DNA of 64,000 bases from Bdellovibrionales bacterium (GTDB lineage: Bacteria; Pseudomonadota; Alphaproteobacteria; UBA9219). The DNA is taken from positions 186,001 to 250,000 of the forward strand of contig JBAZRW010000001.1 in the NCBI GenBank assembly GCA_041662785.1. Direction: 5' to 3'. Each line of letters begins with the position of its first letter. Positions within the stretch are counted from its first letter, which is position 1. This document shows positions 62,474 through 64,000 of this stretch, one piece after another. The notes below the pieces were generated by a model. It did no database searches. It was not told where the DNA came from and saw only the letters and a list, made by a program, of their open reading frames with translations. The position numbers were made by a program, and so were the translations under genes.

Positions 62474-62508
62474 ATTCTTTTCGTTAAGATCGTTTTAACG
62501 AAAAGAAT
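62474..62508. promoter_or_regulatory. Perfect 14-bp inverted repeat upstream of motA
   Basis: Arms at 62474-62487 and 62495-62508 (ATTCTTTTCGTTAA and its complement) with a 7-nt centre, about 60-95 nt before the motA ATG and in the region divergent from the cpa genes. It may be an operator or a leader hairpin; no U-tract makes a terminator unlikely. Confidence 0.5.
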
Positions 62509-62662
62509 CATGGTTAAAATCATAACACAAAAGAAAATTATTAACCAATGGGGCTTTTTATATTGAAAACAAAGGGATCTTTGTTTTTGCTACACAAAGA
62601 TATATCCTGCTTGCTGTGACTTTTCATTTGATATATACCTCGATATGTGTTATATATCACCT

Positions 62663-62863
62663 ATGAAGAATGCGCCTCTCTTTTCTCCCCTCGCTTTAGA
62701 ACTCCCCGAAAAAGAACAAGGCTGCTTATGGGAGGACTTAGCCCCTGCTCCTAAAAAGGAGAAAGAATTCAACGCCCCCCTATTAACTGATTCACCTCCT
62801 ATTAATCATATCTATCGCATAGTTGGCATGTGGGCGCGTGGTGCGCAAAAGGGGTCTTTATGA
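62663..62863 (+). CDS. Small protein preceding cpaA
   Basis: A 66-aa open frame of unknown function: polar and Pro-rich (MKNAPLFSPLALELPEKEQG), with a Trp in CLWEDLAP and a basic C-terminal end (RIVGMWARGAQKGSL). The stop overlaps the cpaA start as ATGA, and AAGGGG inside it serves as the cpaA ribosome binding site, which supports translation through this frame. No clear ribosome binding site precedes the ATG at 62663; an in-frame ATG at 62645 is an alternative. Confidence 0.5.
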   Translation: MKNAPLFSPLALELPEKEQGCLWEDLAPAPKKEKEFNAPLLTDSPPINHIYRIVGMWARGAQKGSL

Positions 62864-63369
62864 ATCCAGAAATGCTATTCCATTTTATCATTGCACTCGC
62901 GGGTATCGTGATGATCCTTGCCGCCGCAAGCGATGCGGCGCGGTATCGTATTCCCAATGCGGCGTGCGCGGCTCTTTTGCTTTTGTTCCCCCTTTACATT
63001 TATGCCGCACCGATAACAATCCATTGGGAAAAAAATCTGATGGTTTTCGCCGTCACGCTGGTGTTGGGTTATCTCCTTTTTCTGAAGAACTGGGTGGGCG
63101 CGGGCGACATCAAATTCCTGTCGGTCACAAGCCTGTGGGCAGGCCCTTCCTTCATCGCCCTGTTACTGACGATTACCGCTATTTCTGGTGGCCTTTTGGC
63201 CTTAAGCCTTGCCGGTCTGGCCTTTGTGCGCCACCGACTTTCTCACGATGAAACACCTAAACCCAACCTTTCCCAAATACCCGTTCCCTATGGCATCGCC
63301 ATCGCGCTCGGCGGCCTTTGCACACTCGCGCTTTTGCTGAACCCCGCTTTGCTTCAAGCAAAAGGCTAA
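62860..63369 (+). CDS. cpaA: Prepilin peptidase CpaA (TadV type)
   Basis: Inner-membrane aspartyl peptidase (A24 family) that cleaves and may methylate Flp/Tad prepilins. The 169-aa protein is the short form without the N-methylase domain. Active-site Asp residues are D25 in ASDAARYRIPN and D83 in GAGDIKF. Six hydrophobic segments fit the topology. It starts in an ATGA overlap with the small gene and is followed 12 nt later by cpaB, so a tad/cpa locus begins here. Confidence 0.92.
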   Translation: MNPEMLFHFIIALAGIVMILAAASDAARYRIPNAACAALLLLFPLYIYAAPITIHWEKNLMVFAVTLVLGYLLFLKNWVGAGDIKFLSVTSLWAGPSFIALLLTITAISGGLLALSLAGLAFVRHRLSHDETPKPNLSQIPVPYGIAIALGGLCTLALLLNPALLQAKG

Positions 63370-63381
63370 GGAGAAATAATC

Positions 63382-64000
63382 ATGCCTGCTAAAAAAATCT
63401 TTCTTTTGCTTATCGCTTTGATGATTGCGGGAGGAACCGTTATGGTCGCCCGCAACATGCTTTCAAAAGGCAATGGAACGGCTGCCGTGGAAACCAAGGC
63501 AACGCCGACACAGGAAATCCTTGTCGCCGCCAAGGATCTGCCCGCTGGAACCATGATCAAGGATGCCGACTTAAAGTGGCAAGTTTGGCCCAAGGAAGAA
63601 GGCGTCACAGGCCAAGCCGTCAAGGGTGCGGCCAATATCACGGATTACACGGGACAAGTCGTGCGCTATGGCATGCGCACGGGCGAGCCCATCATGACGG
63701 GTCGCACCGTTAAGCCCGGCGAGCAAGGCTTTATGGCCGCCGCGCTGACGGCTGGCATGCGCGCTGTATCGATTGCCATCACGCCCGTGGCAGGTGTAGC
63801 GGGCTTTGTTTTCCCCGGGGATCATGTGGACATTATCGTCACGCACACCATTGGACGAAAAGGCGATATGGGGTCGGACGAGCGCCGCGTCAGCGAAACG
63901 ATGATAAAAAATGTGCGCGTTCTCGCCCTTGATCAAAAGATGAACGACCAAGTAACCGAGCCAAAAATCGCGCAAGTTGCCACGCTGGAAGTCACGCCCA
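63382..64000 (+). CDS. cpaB: Flp pilus assembly protein CpaB/RcpC (3' end beyond window)
   Basis: Periplasmic protein of tad pilus biogenesis; 206 codons are visible before the right edge. There is a signal anchor (KKIFLLLIALMIAGGTVMVA), then a SAF-like domain with ILVAAKDLPAGTMIKDADL and GEPIMTGRTVKPGEQGFMAAAL, and a region AVSIAITPVAGVAGFVFPGDHVDIIV typical of CpaB. AAGGAG lies 8 nt before the ATG. The rest of the tad cluster (cpaC onwards) should follow beyond the window. Confidence 0.92.
   Translation, partial: MPAKKIFLLLIALMIAGGTVMVARNMLSKGNGTAAVETKATPTQEILVAAKDLPAGTMIKDADLKWQVWPKEEGVTGQAVKGAANITDYTGQVVRYGMRTGEPIMTGRTVKPGEQGFMAAALTAGMRAVSIAITPVAGVAGFVFPGDHVDIIVTHTIGRKGDMGSDERRVSETMIKNVRVLALDQKMNDQVTEPKIAQVATLEVTP

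Overview
The window reads as chromosomal DNA of a motile, flagellated alphaproteobacterium, probably near Rhodospirillales or a related deep lineage. The assignment rests on gene content: flagellin followed by flbT and flaF, fliL-fliM-DUF6468-motE divergent from flgF-flgG-flgA-flgH, lptC-lptA-lptB-rpoN-hpf-ptsN, aerobic cobaltochelatase cobS-cobT, a RHH_4-type regulator, a DUF3141 protein and cpaA-cpaB. Base composition looks close to 50% GC by eye. I see no insertion sequence, integrase, CRISPR array, rRNA or replication origin.

Layout. 1-16396 is an exopolysaccharide locus. It holds a Wzc/GumC-type co-polymerase with BY-kinase domain (cut by the left edge), a Wza-like export protein, an outer-membrane beta-barrel, two secreted unknowns, a Wzx-like flippase, three glycosyltransferases, a Wzy-like polymerase, a PslG-like glycoside hydrolase, a GNAT acyltransferase, a priming sugar-phosphate transferase and a PIG-L deacetylase. 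16472-23092 is mixed: a DUF3141 protein, tRNA-Arg(CCU), an arsR-permease operon with a visible operator, a dual-specificity phosphatase and an MsbA-like ABC exporter. 23177-29740 carries two divergent flagellar operons with a sigma-54-like promoter between them. 29806-32381 has folK, a GT2-like protein, a small protein resembling the tip of a chemoreceptor, and a FlgC-like protein. 32428-39802 is the ptsN/hpf/rpoN/lpt block, interrupted by an inverted gene for a putative zincin lipoprotein, then a DUF4743 Nudix gene. 40244-44704 holds a large TPR protein, cheZ and cheY. 44872-51157 holds an RHH regulator, cobS, cobT and secA.

51535-55909 is a compact histidine operon, hisC-hisB (fused), hisH, hisA, hisF, hisIE. 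Its gene order and the HisIE fusion resemble enterobacterial his operons more than typical alphaproteobacterial ones, and the in-frame HisC-IGPD fusion is unusual. 55963-62412 is a second motility block: a FlaG-like small protein, flagellin with a sigma-54-like promoter and a structured leader, flbT, flaF, and motA-motB with fabI translationally coupled. 62663-64000 opens a tad/cpa pilus locus.

The genes work together mainly in envelope and motility functions: polysaccharide synthesis and export, LPS transport (LptABC, MsbA-like), flagellum assembly and control (RpoN within the window and two good sigma-54-like sites at flagellar genes), and chemotaxis output (CheY/CheZ). Several small genes missed by length filters are supported by intrinsic terminators or ribosome binding sites. 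I found no clearly new defence or mobile system. The most distinctive observations are the HisC-HisB fusion, the small receptor-tip-like protein, the inverted zincin gene inside the rpoN-hpf cluster, a possible secA leader switch, and a two-copy palindromic repeat family.
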